DNA of 64,000 bases from the NCBI RefSeq assembly GCF_000150275.1, contig NW_002060943.1, forward strand, positions 8,192,066 to 8,256,065. The letters are read 5' to 3'. The stretch is from Trichoplax adhaerens (taxonomy: Eukaryota > Placozoa > Uniplacotomia > Trichoplacea > Trichoplacidae). How positions within the stretch are numbered: the stretch's first letter is position 1; each line of letters begins with the position of its first letter. Position numbers and translations under genes: made by a program. Below are positions 53,817 to 64,000 of this stretch, in pieces. The notes under the pieces are model-generated. The model was not told where the DNA came from. It made no database searches and worked only from the letters and a program-made list of their open reading frames with translations.

Positions 53817-55853
53817 CTACCAAGAATAAAAAAATGAGCAATTAATTAATAGTACACAGTAAAATAAAAGTAAGGATATATTCGCTTTGGCACCGATTAA
53901 TGTATGTTACATCATTTCATAATATCAAAAAGACGATAATACGCATAAATAGAAGAAAAGGCGTATTTAGAAAGATTATTTTATTTTATTACAGTTAGTA
54001 TAACTTGATTGCGTAATAGCAGTTGAATGTGAGTAAAGTTTATGTAAGGATGTTCTAGTGATATTGGTGCTATTACTGTACAGTAGTATAGAGTATAGTA
54101 CAGGCTTCGAGAACATTTTTTCTTTTATTCCTGATTATATTCACTTGAATAAAAGCTCTAATTTTGACTAATTACTATATTATTACATGACAATATAGCG
54201 TTTAAGGTAATGTGTGTATTTCAAAGAAATAATGCAGTAGACTTGTAGAGTAATTATGTATTATAATACTGGAGGTGTAATTATAGTTTGATTAGTGTAT
54301 GTTCTCAGGATTACGTGTAAAGCATGATAGGGAAATTTAAAAAAAAAAGAAGCAATTTATACACAAAAAACGGCGGTGAAGAGTTTTGATGAATTTAATT
54401 TTTAATAGTTCATAATCTTATTCAGACTATTAGCACAGGCGGAAAAGGGTAATACCTTTCGGGTCATTTATATAACATAGATTGTAAGATATGAGTTGAA
54501 GGAATACCTTAAAATTATAAACTCGCATCAGTTGCAAGGCACTTGCTTATTCTAAAGATTTTTACAGCTACGGTCACTAATGCTTCTAGTTAATCTAGAC
54601 GTAAAAGGTAATACCTATCGAGTCGCTTATATGCCATAAGAATAGATATAGTCTATTCCGGGGATATAAGTTTAAGGATGTTGTCACGGTGTTGAAGACC
54701 ACCGTTAAGTATACTGTATAGATACGTTGTATTGATCGTTATGCAGTAGCTACATTGTCGTAAGGTTATAGTTTGTAAAACTAACTCATTTTCCAGTATA
54801 GGCAAGTAAATTCGTTAGATACCTAATTTATAGAGAGCTTAACGGTGAGGTTGTGCTCTGATCATGACAGCCTCGTGTTATATGCGTACTCGAACGTATT
54901 TTTAAAATAGAGTATAAGGAGAAAGCCTATATCGTTTTTGTCGTGAAACTTAAGTAAAAGGTTCATAGTTATCACGGGAAATTAATGTTGATGAGTAGTT
55001 CGAGATAGAAGAAGACTCGGAAAAATCTCCGGTGTATCTTTGTCACGAGAAGAATATATACTTCTATGTATTGGTGACAGATATATAAAAATTACAAATT
55101 CATGGACGGGTAAAAAACTATACGAGATTCTTACAGCCGTAGTCATTATTACAATTTAGATAGGCAATATAAACAAAGGTAATGCCTACTAGGGCTCTTC
55201 AAAAAATAATAATAATATAAACTTTCATACATGTCGAATTGATACATATACTAAGTATAGAATTGTGTTGTACGTTGGATCATTTCTATATCCTTGTATG
55301 CATCGACATGAATGGAAAAGTAATTTATAGCCTGTCTAGGTAATTAATTGGCGACCAACAATTGGTTATTAAATTAATCATTACAATTGATTAATTAATG
55401 CAGGATAGGCAATAGAATAGTCGATACGAAGTCTTTTATACCGCAATAATGCTATACAGTATAAAAGTAAGCCAAGGACTTGAACTTACAATAGATTTAA
55501 ACAGTCCGTTACATGTGTTTAGAATATTCGTGACAATAAAAATGGATTTTCGTTGATAATCTATGTACGGAAGGATGTGTAACAAATAAACTATTAAAAT
55601 TGGCTAGGATTAAACTGAGAGAGTAACATGCGATCGAAACGGTCCTATTTTGGAGGAGAAGGGCTTTTAAAGTTTGACGGAGATCATATAATTATTTGTT
55701 TACGCATAATAATAATAGACAAATACTGTAACAAGAAAATAGGCTTTAATGGCATGGAGATGAAATAGATATGTGTAATAGTAGAACTGCATATATAAAG
55801 GCCAAGTTTGAATTAATTAGAAGTAGATATTACGCAAAGTTTTTTATCGGTAG
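53817..55853. repeat. Gene-poor stretch with diverged repeats; 5' exon(s) of NT5DC gene probably here
   Basis: Three related segments: 54440-54475 (AAAAGGGTAATACCTTTCGG), 54550-54640 (TTTTTACAGCTACGGTCACT, then AAAAGGTAATACCTATCGAG) and 55125-55200 (ATTCTTACAGCCGTAGTCAT, then AAAGGTAATGCCTACTAGG). The last two align over about 80 bp at a distance of about 570 bp. No coding exon was recognised on either strand. A single ACTGTACAGTAG word is at 54076. Confidence 0.5.
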
Positions 55854-56230
55854 GCTTTGTGGAGAATTGATCAAACTAGCGATTACGAATATCAATGTCG
55901 ATTCGATGCGGATAATTTTATTTATGATGTAGAGTCCATGCAGGGGGGGGGGGGGATTTATGGCCATGGGATTTATTTTGCACTTACAGAATTAGAAGAA
56001 AGGTTGAAAGAGGGTTCATTTACACCCTTTCCATTAATGATTCTTTCGCTGTTTGTCTTAGCGTAAGTTTAAATCTTGGGCGTTTATTGGATTTCAAGCC
56101 AACGTGTAAGTGCCAAGCTATGTCTTCAATGGGCCATTGCAGATCATAAAACTGTCGTGCAAAAGTAATTCATTTTGCCATACAATCTTGGCTGCTATGT
56201 TGACGGAAGGGTTCAAAACCATAGATGATA
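55854..56230 (+). pseudogene. Broken exon(s) with ADP-ribosyltransferase-like motif and G13 run
   Basis: After an acceptor-like TTTTTTATCGGTAG, an open frame reads ALWRIDQTSDYEYQ, then VESMQ and, through a G13 homopolymer (55943-55955), GGGGIYGHGIYFALTELEE. The G-x-GIYFA signature is typical of the PARP/ART catalytic fold. The open frame ends in unrelated hydrophobic sequence at a strong donor-like GCGTAAGT (56062). The continuation expected of an ART, a V-x-L-x-LGR strand, is found in another frame: FAVCLSVSLNLGRLLDF at about 56045-56095. So a frame break lies near 56005-56020. Either the gene is decayed or the G-run/assembly has an indel. Family assignment rests on two short motifs only. 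Confidence 0.35.
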
Positions 56231-58780
56231 GAAGGATAGATAGTCATTGATATACGTAGTTTACAAAAATGTCGTGGGGTTAAGGCTATCCACTGAAATT
56301 CTGTAGTAGTTTATGATAGAGAATTGACAATGTCAATGGATTACTGAAAATGGATAAATTGATTTTTCAACCTAATTTGGCTATTAATTAATAAATAAAG
56401 ATTGAATTACGTTTTTATCAAGGTTAACAGGTATCAAAATGAACATCGTATAGTCAGTAACAAGGATCTTTTTCAACAGCATAATGATTATACCAAAATA
56501 ATCATTTAAAAAAGAGACGAATGGCTAAAAATAGACGCAGGTGATAACGGCTGTCCTATCTAACGATATGCAATCAGACTAAAAGTTCGTTTTCTGCATG
56601 CACACAGCAAAACAAATATGTTTATTTTATGTTTTTATTTTACAAAACATTGGTCGTGATGAATATCCAAGATAGGCCATTAGAATCAAGCAACAGAAAG
56701 TCAGTATACTGCTTCGATTGAAAATTACTACTGGATGTCTATAGTTACAACCTATCCCTTTACTCCTTAACATGTGATGGACCCTTTTCCCACACCACCG
56801 TTGACATGAAGAGAGAGTTGTAGCATACATAGATTGGATAGGTTCAAAATTCAATTTGTGTATGGCAACAACATGATCGTTGAAAGTTATTCCTTAACTA
56901 AGGGAAACTACAATAACTTAATCATCGTAGGCAACGACACATTTCTATCGCCTTGACTGAACAAATTTAACGTCATTCTAGGCATGCTAGCACATAATAT
57001 TTTTACTTTTCGGAAGGAATCCATTTGATGGCCGAAAGGGCACGATAGAGATGGAACATGTACCGAATGCATGTGTTGGTTTCTTTGCATGGTACTGGTC
57101 TTCAATCATGGATTGAACGAGTCAAGGGTACTAGTCTACTGCGGGGAGAAGAATCGTAATTTTAACGACTTGGTGATACTTGTATATAATACAACATGTC
57201 GAGAGATGAGAAAGGGATCATTTAAGCGTATTATCAACATCTATTTCGGAAAAATATGTAATTGACTCTGTCATTTTCCTTGTCACAGCCGGAAAGAAAT
57301 CGACTCCACCACAGTAGTACACGTCTAGTTGAGGGGTAAGCTACGATTACTGTATAAATGGCAGGCTGCAATCATAGAAAGAATCTAAGTGATGGAAGTC
57401 GATTAACTACTATTCCTTAATCACTAGCAGTATATATAAACCGATGACGGAAATTATTCCTTCGATGAATCCATGTTGCAAATGATGCGAAATACTTACT
57501 CAACGATTTCTCTTTATCAATTCTGTAAGAATCGAGCAAGGCTGATGCCGAACTGACATCGCTTTGGACCTTATTATAACTTCGATGCAGTACATAATAA
57601 GGCAGACTTGTCCAATTTCTCTTTAAATATCTTGACAGCATCGTTTATGGGTACAGATCATAAATCATAAGGGGAAAACAGGCAAAACGAAATAGAAATG
57701 GTAGCTACTAGGGGAAATTGAAAATGATTGTGGGTGTCGTCGATGACAATTCTGCTCATGTAGCGGGTATGATGCAGTTGACCGTGCTGTATACGGTAGA
57801 CAGACACAGACTGGGCGGACGGTATCACGTGGTGTATTAATTGGAGTTGTGTTTGCGATACCGTATAGTCGACTGTATGGGAGTTCTTGTCCATCCATTC
57901 GACCGCATGGCGGTACTTAATGTAAAATCAATCAGAAGACTCTTACTCTAACTGTGATTAACTCTAATGTTGATCCGCAAAATTGATCAGAAGACTCCTT
58001 CTACTCTCCCTACAGCTAAACACAAGGTCGATGAGCTAGAAGAGTGTAAAGATGCACGAACAATATGCGAAATCCAACGATGTCTCGTGTTGCTCTGCAC
58101 GATTGCATCGCTAGTTGGCTACCTAGCTAATGGAAGTTGAGAAATTCTCTAACTGCAAAGATCTATTGCTCTTCATTTTATTGTACTACAGCACTATTAC
58201 TATACACAGTACAGCACAAAACCAATCCAATGTGGTGTATGTTCGAGTGGTAGGCGTAAGGTAGAGTAGAAATGGTCAGCAAAGTGGTCATCAACCTCTT
58301 CCATTTCCACTGTCGAGAACGATAGTTGGACATCCTTTTCTCTTTGAGTAATCCTTGTTCACTCAGTGCTCATGCCATCTCCTCTTGGACTTGACCATTG
58401 ACTATAACACAGACTACTCTATTTCTACTGTAGGAATGGAGTAGTCCAAGCGATTTCGCGGATAGAGAGCTTTTAAGACTGCGTCGACACTTATAAACTT
58501 GTAGAGTCTGGCGCCAGTACTGCCGTTAGTGGTGGAACTTGTTGCAGTATTTGCATCATGAATTCAACTTGCAAAATGTGTAAAACCAATGTCCTAGAAA
58601 GCCTTAAGCGATGAGTTAACTGACGACATCTGTTTTACACAGTTGTGGACAAACAGCGATTTGATGTTGAAATAAATGACTGTACCGTTTTCGACGTACA
58701 GAATCGCTCAAATGCATCAGGCCATAGACTAATCTATCAAATGTAGTCTTGTCCTGTATGCGCTGGTATCATCGACAGCG
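56231..58780. other. Gene-poor region, scattered exon-like fragments
   Basis: No complete gene. Fragments noted: minus strand 56680-56860 (KGIGCNYRHPVVIFNRSSIL, reminiscent of an ART C-terminal strand), plus strand 57070-57155 (VSLHGTGLQSWIERVKG, an HGT motif), and minus strand 57497-57641 (a 49-codon open stretch ending at a GTAAGT donor). An ATCAGAAGACTC word is repeated at 57929 and 57986. None joins to another in phase. Confidence 0.3.
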
Positions 58781-58788
58781 CCAATCCC

Positions 58789-59730
58789 CTAGCGATTTCC
58801 ATAATTCAAACTCGATATCGTTCAATTGGCATCAAGTCGTAAACTACTTTTAATTGAATACGACAACAAGTATGAAAGATATTATGTGGTAGGTTAAAGT
58901 ACACAGTAATACTATAACTATTACACGCAATAGGGCAATGTTGCTTAGCGTATCGATAAGTACTTCGAAATTTAGCCTAGAGCGATTTCGATAATTCAAA
59001 ACTCGATATCGCTTACCATCCAAGTCTACTGTACTTTGAATTGAATACAACAGCTATCATAGAGGCAAAATTTAGAACTGCTCTACAAGTACAATAAAGG
59101 ATAGACAGCAGTAATAACATCGGTGTTGCATGCAATGTCGCTTAGTGTATCTATCAGTACCTCAAAATTGAGCCTAGAGCGATTTCGATAGTTCAAAACT
59201 CGATATCGCTCACCATCCAAGTGGTCAACTACTTTTAATTGAATACAGTAACTATTCTAGACGTCAAAAATGGGGAACTGTTTTACCACTACGAATATGA
59301 TATTATGGACTACTAGCAATTTGTGGTTGTCTACTGATACAAGTAGTAATAGTATAGTAGTCAATTGCTTTTAATTGAATACAGCAACTATCCTAGACGC
59401 CAAAAATGGGGAACTGTTCTACCAATCCGAATAATATTATCTGTTCTAGACGCCAAAAATGGGCAACTATTCTACCACTACGAATGAGATTATGGACAAC
59501 TAGCAATTTGTGGTCGTCCACTGATACAAGTAGTAATAGTATAGTGGTCAACTGCTTTTAATTGAATACAGTAACTATCCTAGACGCCAAAAATGGGGAA
59601 CTGTTCTACCACTACGAGTATGATATTATGGGGAACTATTCTACCACTACGAATGATATTATGGGGAACTATTCTACCACTACGAATGATATTATGGGAA
59701 CTATTCTACCACTACAAATGAGATTATGAA
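58789..59730. repeat. Nested tandem-repeat array (minisatellite within satellite)
   Basis: Unit A (about 190 bp) recurs at 58789, 58976 and 59171. Each copy holds the imperfect palindrome AGCGATTTCGATAATTC / AAACTCGATATCGCT and then TTTTAATTGAATACA. Unit B (CTAGACGCCAAAAATGGGGA, then ACTGTTCTACCACTACGAAT) starts at about 59262, 59395, 59447 and 59580. Long B copies also carry CTAGCAATTTGTGG and AGTAGTAATAGTATAGT and end in the same TTTTAATTGAATACAG tail as unit A. Unit C, about 33 bp (GGAACTATTCTACCACTACG), is amplified 3-4 times at 59633-59725. The low divergence of B and C implies recent expansion. Confidence 0.85.
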
Positions 59731-59859
59731 CAACTAGCAATTTGTTGTGGTCGTCTACTGATGGCAGTACAGTAAGACGTCGAAATTGAGCCTTTACTAC
59801 TGACATACATACAGACAGACAGAGTACGGACTGTGGACTGTAAAATACAATACTGTGCT

Positions 59860-59958
59860 ACCGTACTGTACAGTACAGTATCGTATTGGGTGTACAGTAC
59901 TTTATGGTCGTGTGTACAATACCATGTACTGTAGACGAAACGCGCCGTCAAACGGCGC
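59860..59958. repeat. TACTGTACAGTA words and a GC-rich hairpin
   Basis: Words of the dispersed palindrome family (CCGTACTGTACAGTACAGTA at 59863-59882; TGTACAGTAC at 59891-59900) are followed by GCGCCGT-CAA-ACGGCGC (59942-59958), a perfect 7-bp G/C stem with a 3-nt loop, ending one base before an ATG. Confidence 0.7.
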
Positions 59959-60282
59959 ATGGCCGACAGCCTTATTATTATGCAAATGAGAATATTTCCA
60001 CAGCAACCAAAAACTGCAACAAAAGTCTCAACGTTTACAACGTTGATCGTTAACGTTAGCCAATATCGACTTAGTGGTCCATGTATGCTATCGGCAGACG
60101 GTATAAATCATGATGGATTGCGGTGGGATATGTTCTTGTATACAGTACACCAATTTCTTGCTGAAGAGTTGAGCAACACCGCCGATACTATTTACACTAC
60201 AACTAGCTGCATCATTCTGCAGTTAAATATCGACAAGATTGGTCCATTAGTAGAGGTCCTATCCAACAAAATTCAACTCTGA
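59959..60282 (+). CDS. Unidentified ORF, 107 aa
   Basis: ATG at 59959 immediately follows the G/C hairpin; the stop TGA ends at 60282. The product begins MADSLIIMQMRIFPQQPKT and ends VEVLSNKIQL. It is of mixed composition, with no signal peptide, membrane segment or motif I recognise. It is longer than most chance frames in this AT-rich DNA but sits between two repeat arrays and has no splice partners. It could be an orphan single-exon gene or chance. Confidence 0.25.
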   Translation: MADSLIIMQMRIFPQQPKTATKVSTFTTLIVNVSQYRLSGPCMLSADGINHDGLRWDMFLYTVHQFLAEELSNTADTIYTTTSCIILQLNIDKIGPLVEVLSNKIQL

Positions 60283-60779
60283 GTGATGACCTACTCAGTA
60301 CAGTTCAATCATTTTCAACGTAAACTTATTGAAAATCGATATCCAGCTATATTATCATCCTTGATTAAAGTATCAAGCAATTAAGAAAGGTAAGAATCAA
60401 TCTCTCATCCTGTTCATGTTTCACCTACATCAATACTGTAGATTTGAAGTTGAACAAGTATTATCATCACTCAATCACCTTCAATAACGACTAACATGGA
60501 TGTATGCAATATCATAAAAATACGATAGACATCACCTAACAACAATAAGAATAGCAGAATATCCTACAGTAATGATAATAATGAGCCAAACCCGTCGCAA
60601 TTCCACGGAATATAGTGCGATTTGAAGCAAATTTCTCAATGGATGTGATTGGATATTTCCAATCTTTTTAATTTGATGATAGTGTATGGTGTACGCCGCA
60701 AATCAATTCAATCAATCAATTCTTCGTCTTTCAATTTGAGTATAAAATCTTAGTCGATAACAATTTCCTAACCATCGTC

Positions 60780-61530
60780 AAATGATACTAAATGGAACGG
60801 TCAAAATTAGGAATAATCTGAATACAAAACGTGCATAGAATGTTAAAAGTTACAAATTTCTAGTGTCTACAGCATATAGCATGAAAAGTGAATAGCCAAT
60901 ACGAGTGATTAATGATTATAGCAAATTTGACCGTCAATAATATAATATGAATAAACCTGATGCAGAATACATAAAGAATATTAAAAGTTCTAAAATTACA
61001 TTAATATATATCTACAGCACATAGCATAAAATAGGTCGCAACTAAGTACCAATGATAAAATAACGACAACATATACAGCTCAAGCAATGTTGAAAAGTTA
61101 TAAAAATATAGAAATGCGTCCTATTAATATAGCTACAGTAAAGACCATGAAAAAATTTCACTGCTAAATACGAAGGATAAAATAATTTCAACTAGTTTTA
61201 CCATTTATATGATAAATAACATATACAAAAGAACATCCATGATTATAAAATGTACATCATAGTCATATATCTACTGTGTGCAACACAAAAAATTGCGTAG
61301 CTAAATACTAACGATGAATTGATTATAGCCAGTTTTTGCGATCTATACTATGAATCATTCTAAGAAAGGATGATATTCAGTAGAAGAAAATATCGAAAGT
61401 TAAAAGTGATAACATCTACAGTAAATAGCATAAAAAATAAAGTAGAACTGCTTCCGTTATCACCTTGGGAGATAAGATGATTGTCAACTTTATACAGAAT
61501 CTAGATGGATAATACTATTAAAATAACACA
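60780..61530. repeat. Decayed tandem repeat, about 130-bp unit, roughly five copies
   Basis: Recurring order of words: GTTAAAAGTTA..., then ATCTACAGCACATAGCATAA, then AGCTAAATAC.AA.GATGAA, then ATTATAGCAAATTTG..AT. Copies begin near 60839, 60970, 61087, 61230 and 61390. Divergence between copies is high, so the array is old. Confidence 0.6.
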
Positions 61531-61568
61531 ATAAATCCACAGCTTCCATGTGCTCATTTATCTAGATC

Positions 61569-64000
61569 ATGGATCATGATGAAAGACTTCGCTGGCTTGA
61601 AACTAGAATCACTAGTTCACTACATGCTCGCTCAGAAGATGTTAAAAATCTTGTTTCCAATGAAGAAAATAGGTAAACTAACTAGGGCAATACACAATCC
61701 CTTCTTAAAAATTTGAATAACTCGTATTGTCATTTTATTACCTACTTTAAGTGATTGCAAATCAAAGCTTATATATAAGCAATTCCATCTCTACCCGATG
61801 TATAATTATAATTTTATCTCAATGTCTACAAAAATGACACTACAATAATAGTAATAATTGCATTGTGTGTATCAGCAACTTGCTCAATTCAATAGTAATA
61901 ACTAGGATATTAGTCTTGATAATTAAATTACCATAATTAAAAAAATTCTTTCAACTTATGCATGTAACTAACTCGAGTGATATTTCTTTACTAATTTGTT
62001 GATATGAATCATCCACCAATATTAGAAATGTTATTTCTGAATTCTTCAATAAAGAAGGCAAAAGAACTATGTATATCTATACACAAACAGCCGTTTTACC
62101 AGCATCATTAAAGGCTTCGTTTCAACCTCCATCAGATCTAGAAGATAAATTAATTTTAATTCAAAAATGCCCTGAGACAGGAAAAGTATCAAAAGATAAC
62201 ATTTCAGAAGAAATTTTCTATTGTGATTGCACTAAAAATCCTTTAGATCATTTAACCATGGTTTCACGTGAAGTCTATCTACCTATGCTATGCAATGAGC
62301 ATTTTAACGCAACCTATGGCGATGATAAAGTGATTGATGCGTTACAAAAGTGTCTTAGCAGTTTTCAAATTACTCGCGGTCATGTTGATGTTAGTAATAA
62401 TGTATATCTAGCGAATTAAATTAACTTGTATACTTCATTTTTAAAGCTTATTAAAATTTTGGGCAAAATTATTCCTACTTTAATATTTAATTTTACTATT
62501 TTCAATGTAATGACTCCTTTTCCAATAGGGCCAAATTATTTTACCACTCCCGCCTATTGACATCCTGGCAGATGCAACAACTTATTCTAATCGTAGTGCT
62601 GCAGTTATCCATTTACTAGAATCGGTCATGATTGGTTGGATTAAACAAATCAAAGTTGCTCTACGATTTGAACCTAGTCATGAAATTATGAAACTTTCTG
62701 ATCATAATCGTCCCGGACCTTTAGCAGAAGTTGAAGTTAGTTTAACAAATTTATTCTTAATCGATGTGTTCACAATATTAATTAGCTCAAAATTAACTAT
62801 TCCTATACATGATAGATTTGGACAGATCGTTACAAGCGTTTAAATCACATTATGGAGCAACTGGATCAGCCACTTGCAAGTGATATTTTAAATGATTTAG
62901 AGAACGCAAATAGCACTTATTGGCATTCATTTCTTAGCGTTCGAAAAGATATCCTTAAAGTAAGTGTAGTTTAGGGTAAAAATTAAACTAACGTTATAAT
63001 ATATTGCTGACGTAATGTTCGTCTATGGTTTCACTAATGATATACCCAATTGGTTATGCTTTAAGTAATTCAATAACGATCTAGCCTACCCTAACTGAGT
63101 CTAAATACAGCTCATTCATAGCTTTATTTAAACTTTTTCTGATTATATGCAAAGTAAAATTAGACATGTAGATAACAGGTCTAGTACTTAAATTATTTTT
63201 TATCTTAAAATACTTAGGCACTCGCTGAAACACGATCAAACTTGGTCTATCTGAATACCATGGTACCTTGGTTTCAAAAATTACACGAAGCTTACGAATC
63301 TGATGCTATAGCTTCAGTTTTTCCACCACTTATTCATCTACTCTATTTGGTTTGGAGTAATTCTAAGTTAGTACACGTAACTATTTGTTAGTAGGAAAAT
63401 CAATAAAACATAATTAAAGTGATACCCTTGCAAGGATATTCAAAGTAACATATTCGACTAATAGAACCGCGTGAAATAATATTATTATTATTTTAAATGC
63501 TGTAGATACTACCATGGTGTCAGCCAATTCCATCGGTTACTATCTTTGATTGCTAACGAAGTTGTTAATCGAGCTCAAAAACTTGTAGGTAAAAGGATTC
63601 TTGAAGATACAGAAGAGGTAATAACGTTATCCAGTGGTAACAAGTCTTTTTATTTATTCTCATAGCCAGAATATGGATAAAGTATTGTGTACATATACAT
63701 GTATACTCGTATATCTATACATTTATTTTATTTTGTCATTTTACAAAAATTCTACTTTCACTTAATATCATTATAGTCGTACCTGAGGTTGAAAGATGCT
63801 CTCAGAGTATGCGCCCGATTTCGTGGCATTTACTTAGACAAAAAAGACAAAGCAGATTCTTTGAATAGGAGCAAAATGGCTGCTCTTTCTGATACAATGT
63901 ACGTAGAACATCAATAATATGATGAAAGTAGATGAATGAGTTTGCTATAGAAAGGACTTACTTATTAATCGTATTGTTTTAGGTACGGAACTGGAGTGGA
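61569..64000 (+). CDS. Dynein heavy chain, axonemal type, N-terminal part (runs off window)
   Basis: Microtubule motor heavy chain. Only the N-terminal tail, which binds intermediate/light chains and other heavy chains, is in the window. Model: join(61569..61672, 62026..62389, 62529..62735, 62816..62959, 63218..63366, 63506..63617, 63777..63898, 63983..>64000), about 406 codons, all phases close. It starts MDHDERLRWLETRI. DHC_N1-type hallmarks: EVYLPMLCNE, LPPIDILADA, LLESVMIGWIKQIKVAL, RPGPLAEVEIWTDRY, FPPLIHLLYLVWSNSKYYH and LRLKDALRVC. The leader of about 150 residues before DHC_N1 is characteristic of axonemal rather than cytoplasmic chains. I cannot say which DNAH it is. Exon 6 ignores an internal GTAG|GTAAAA and continues to GAG|GTAATA, because the frame stays open and the phase fits. 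Confidence 0.88.

Noticed and set aside
53817-54100. Upstream exon of the NT5DC gene
   Set aside because: Searched on the minus strand for a phase-1 donor after an ATG frame; nothing convincing, so the gene is reported as 5'-incomplete.
57658-57898. Overlapping minus-strand frames of 77-78 codons (one with SVYRIQHGQLHHTRY)
   Set aside because: Two frames are open at once, with no donor or partner exon; PARP-like resemblance is too weak to claim.
1-64000. tRNA, rRNA, CRISPR arrays, prokaryotic operons, viral genes
   Set aside because: No cloverleaf-like, rRNA-like, evenly spaced identical repeat or viral signature was seen; all confident genes are spliced eukaryotic genes.

Overview
The window looks like nuclear DNA of an intron-rich, AT-rich animal. 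Genes are split into many short exons (about 30-500 nt) by short GT-AG introns (mostly 60-200 nt). The gene set is metazoan: Mediator MED14, UVRAG, UGGT, an F-box/LRR protein, an NT5DC2/3-type HAD protein, an axonemal-type dynein heavy chain and a single-exon rhodopsin-like receptor. Compact genes, high AT and a single-exon GPCR suggest a placozoan (Trichoplax/Hoilungia-like). That is inference from style, not proven by any one feature. A run of exactly 50 N marks a scaffold gap.

Layout: (1) 277-2723 (+), coiled-coil protein, 7 exons. (2) 7549-8487 (-), GPCR. (3) 8.5-16.3 kb, almost gene-free, with decayed duplications at 13.95-15.6 kb and one 53-codon ORF. (4) 16314-19695 (-), F-box/LRR protein, 7 exons. 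(5) 19.7-21.0 kb, divergent promoter region holding a large foldback palindrome built around TACTGTACAGTA-like words. (6) 21025-30070 (+), MED14, 38 exons. (7) 30626-35943 (-), UVRAG, 16 exons, convergent with MED14. (8) 36936-48434 (+), UGGT, about 47 exons, ending in KDEL. (9) 50516-53816 (-), NT5DC2/3-like, 5' end not found. (10) 53.8-61.5 kb, repeat-rich accessory DNA: diverged repeats, a broken exon with an ADP-ribosyltransferase-like motif next to a G13 run, nested tandem repeats, and a decayed tandem array. (11) 61569 to the window end (+), N-terminal part of a dynein heavy chain.

Exon boundaries were assembled by hand from reading frame, splice-site sequence, phase continuity and remembered similarity to human orthologues. 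Every multi-exon model below closes in phase. The genes do not form a pathway cluster. UVRAG (autophagy/endosome) and UGGT (ER folding quality control) are divergent neighbours about 1 kb apart. FBXL and MED14 are divergent neighbours sharing the foldback-containing region.

The most interesting items are the foldback/TACTGTACAGTA family, a textbook U12-type intron in MED14 with a second candidate in UVRAG, a GC-AG intron and a separate KDEL exon in UGGT, the nested minisatellite at 58.8-59.8 kb, and the ART-like broken exon at 55.85 kb. No tRNA, rRNA or CRISPR array was seen.
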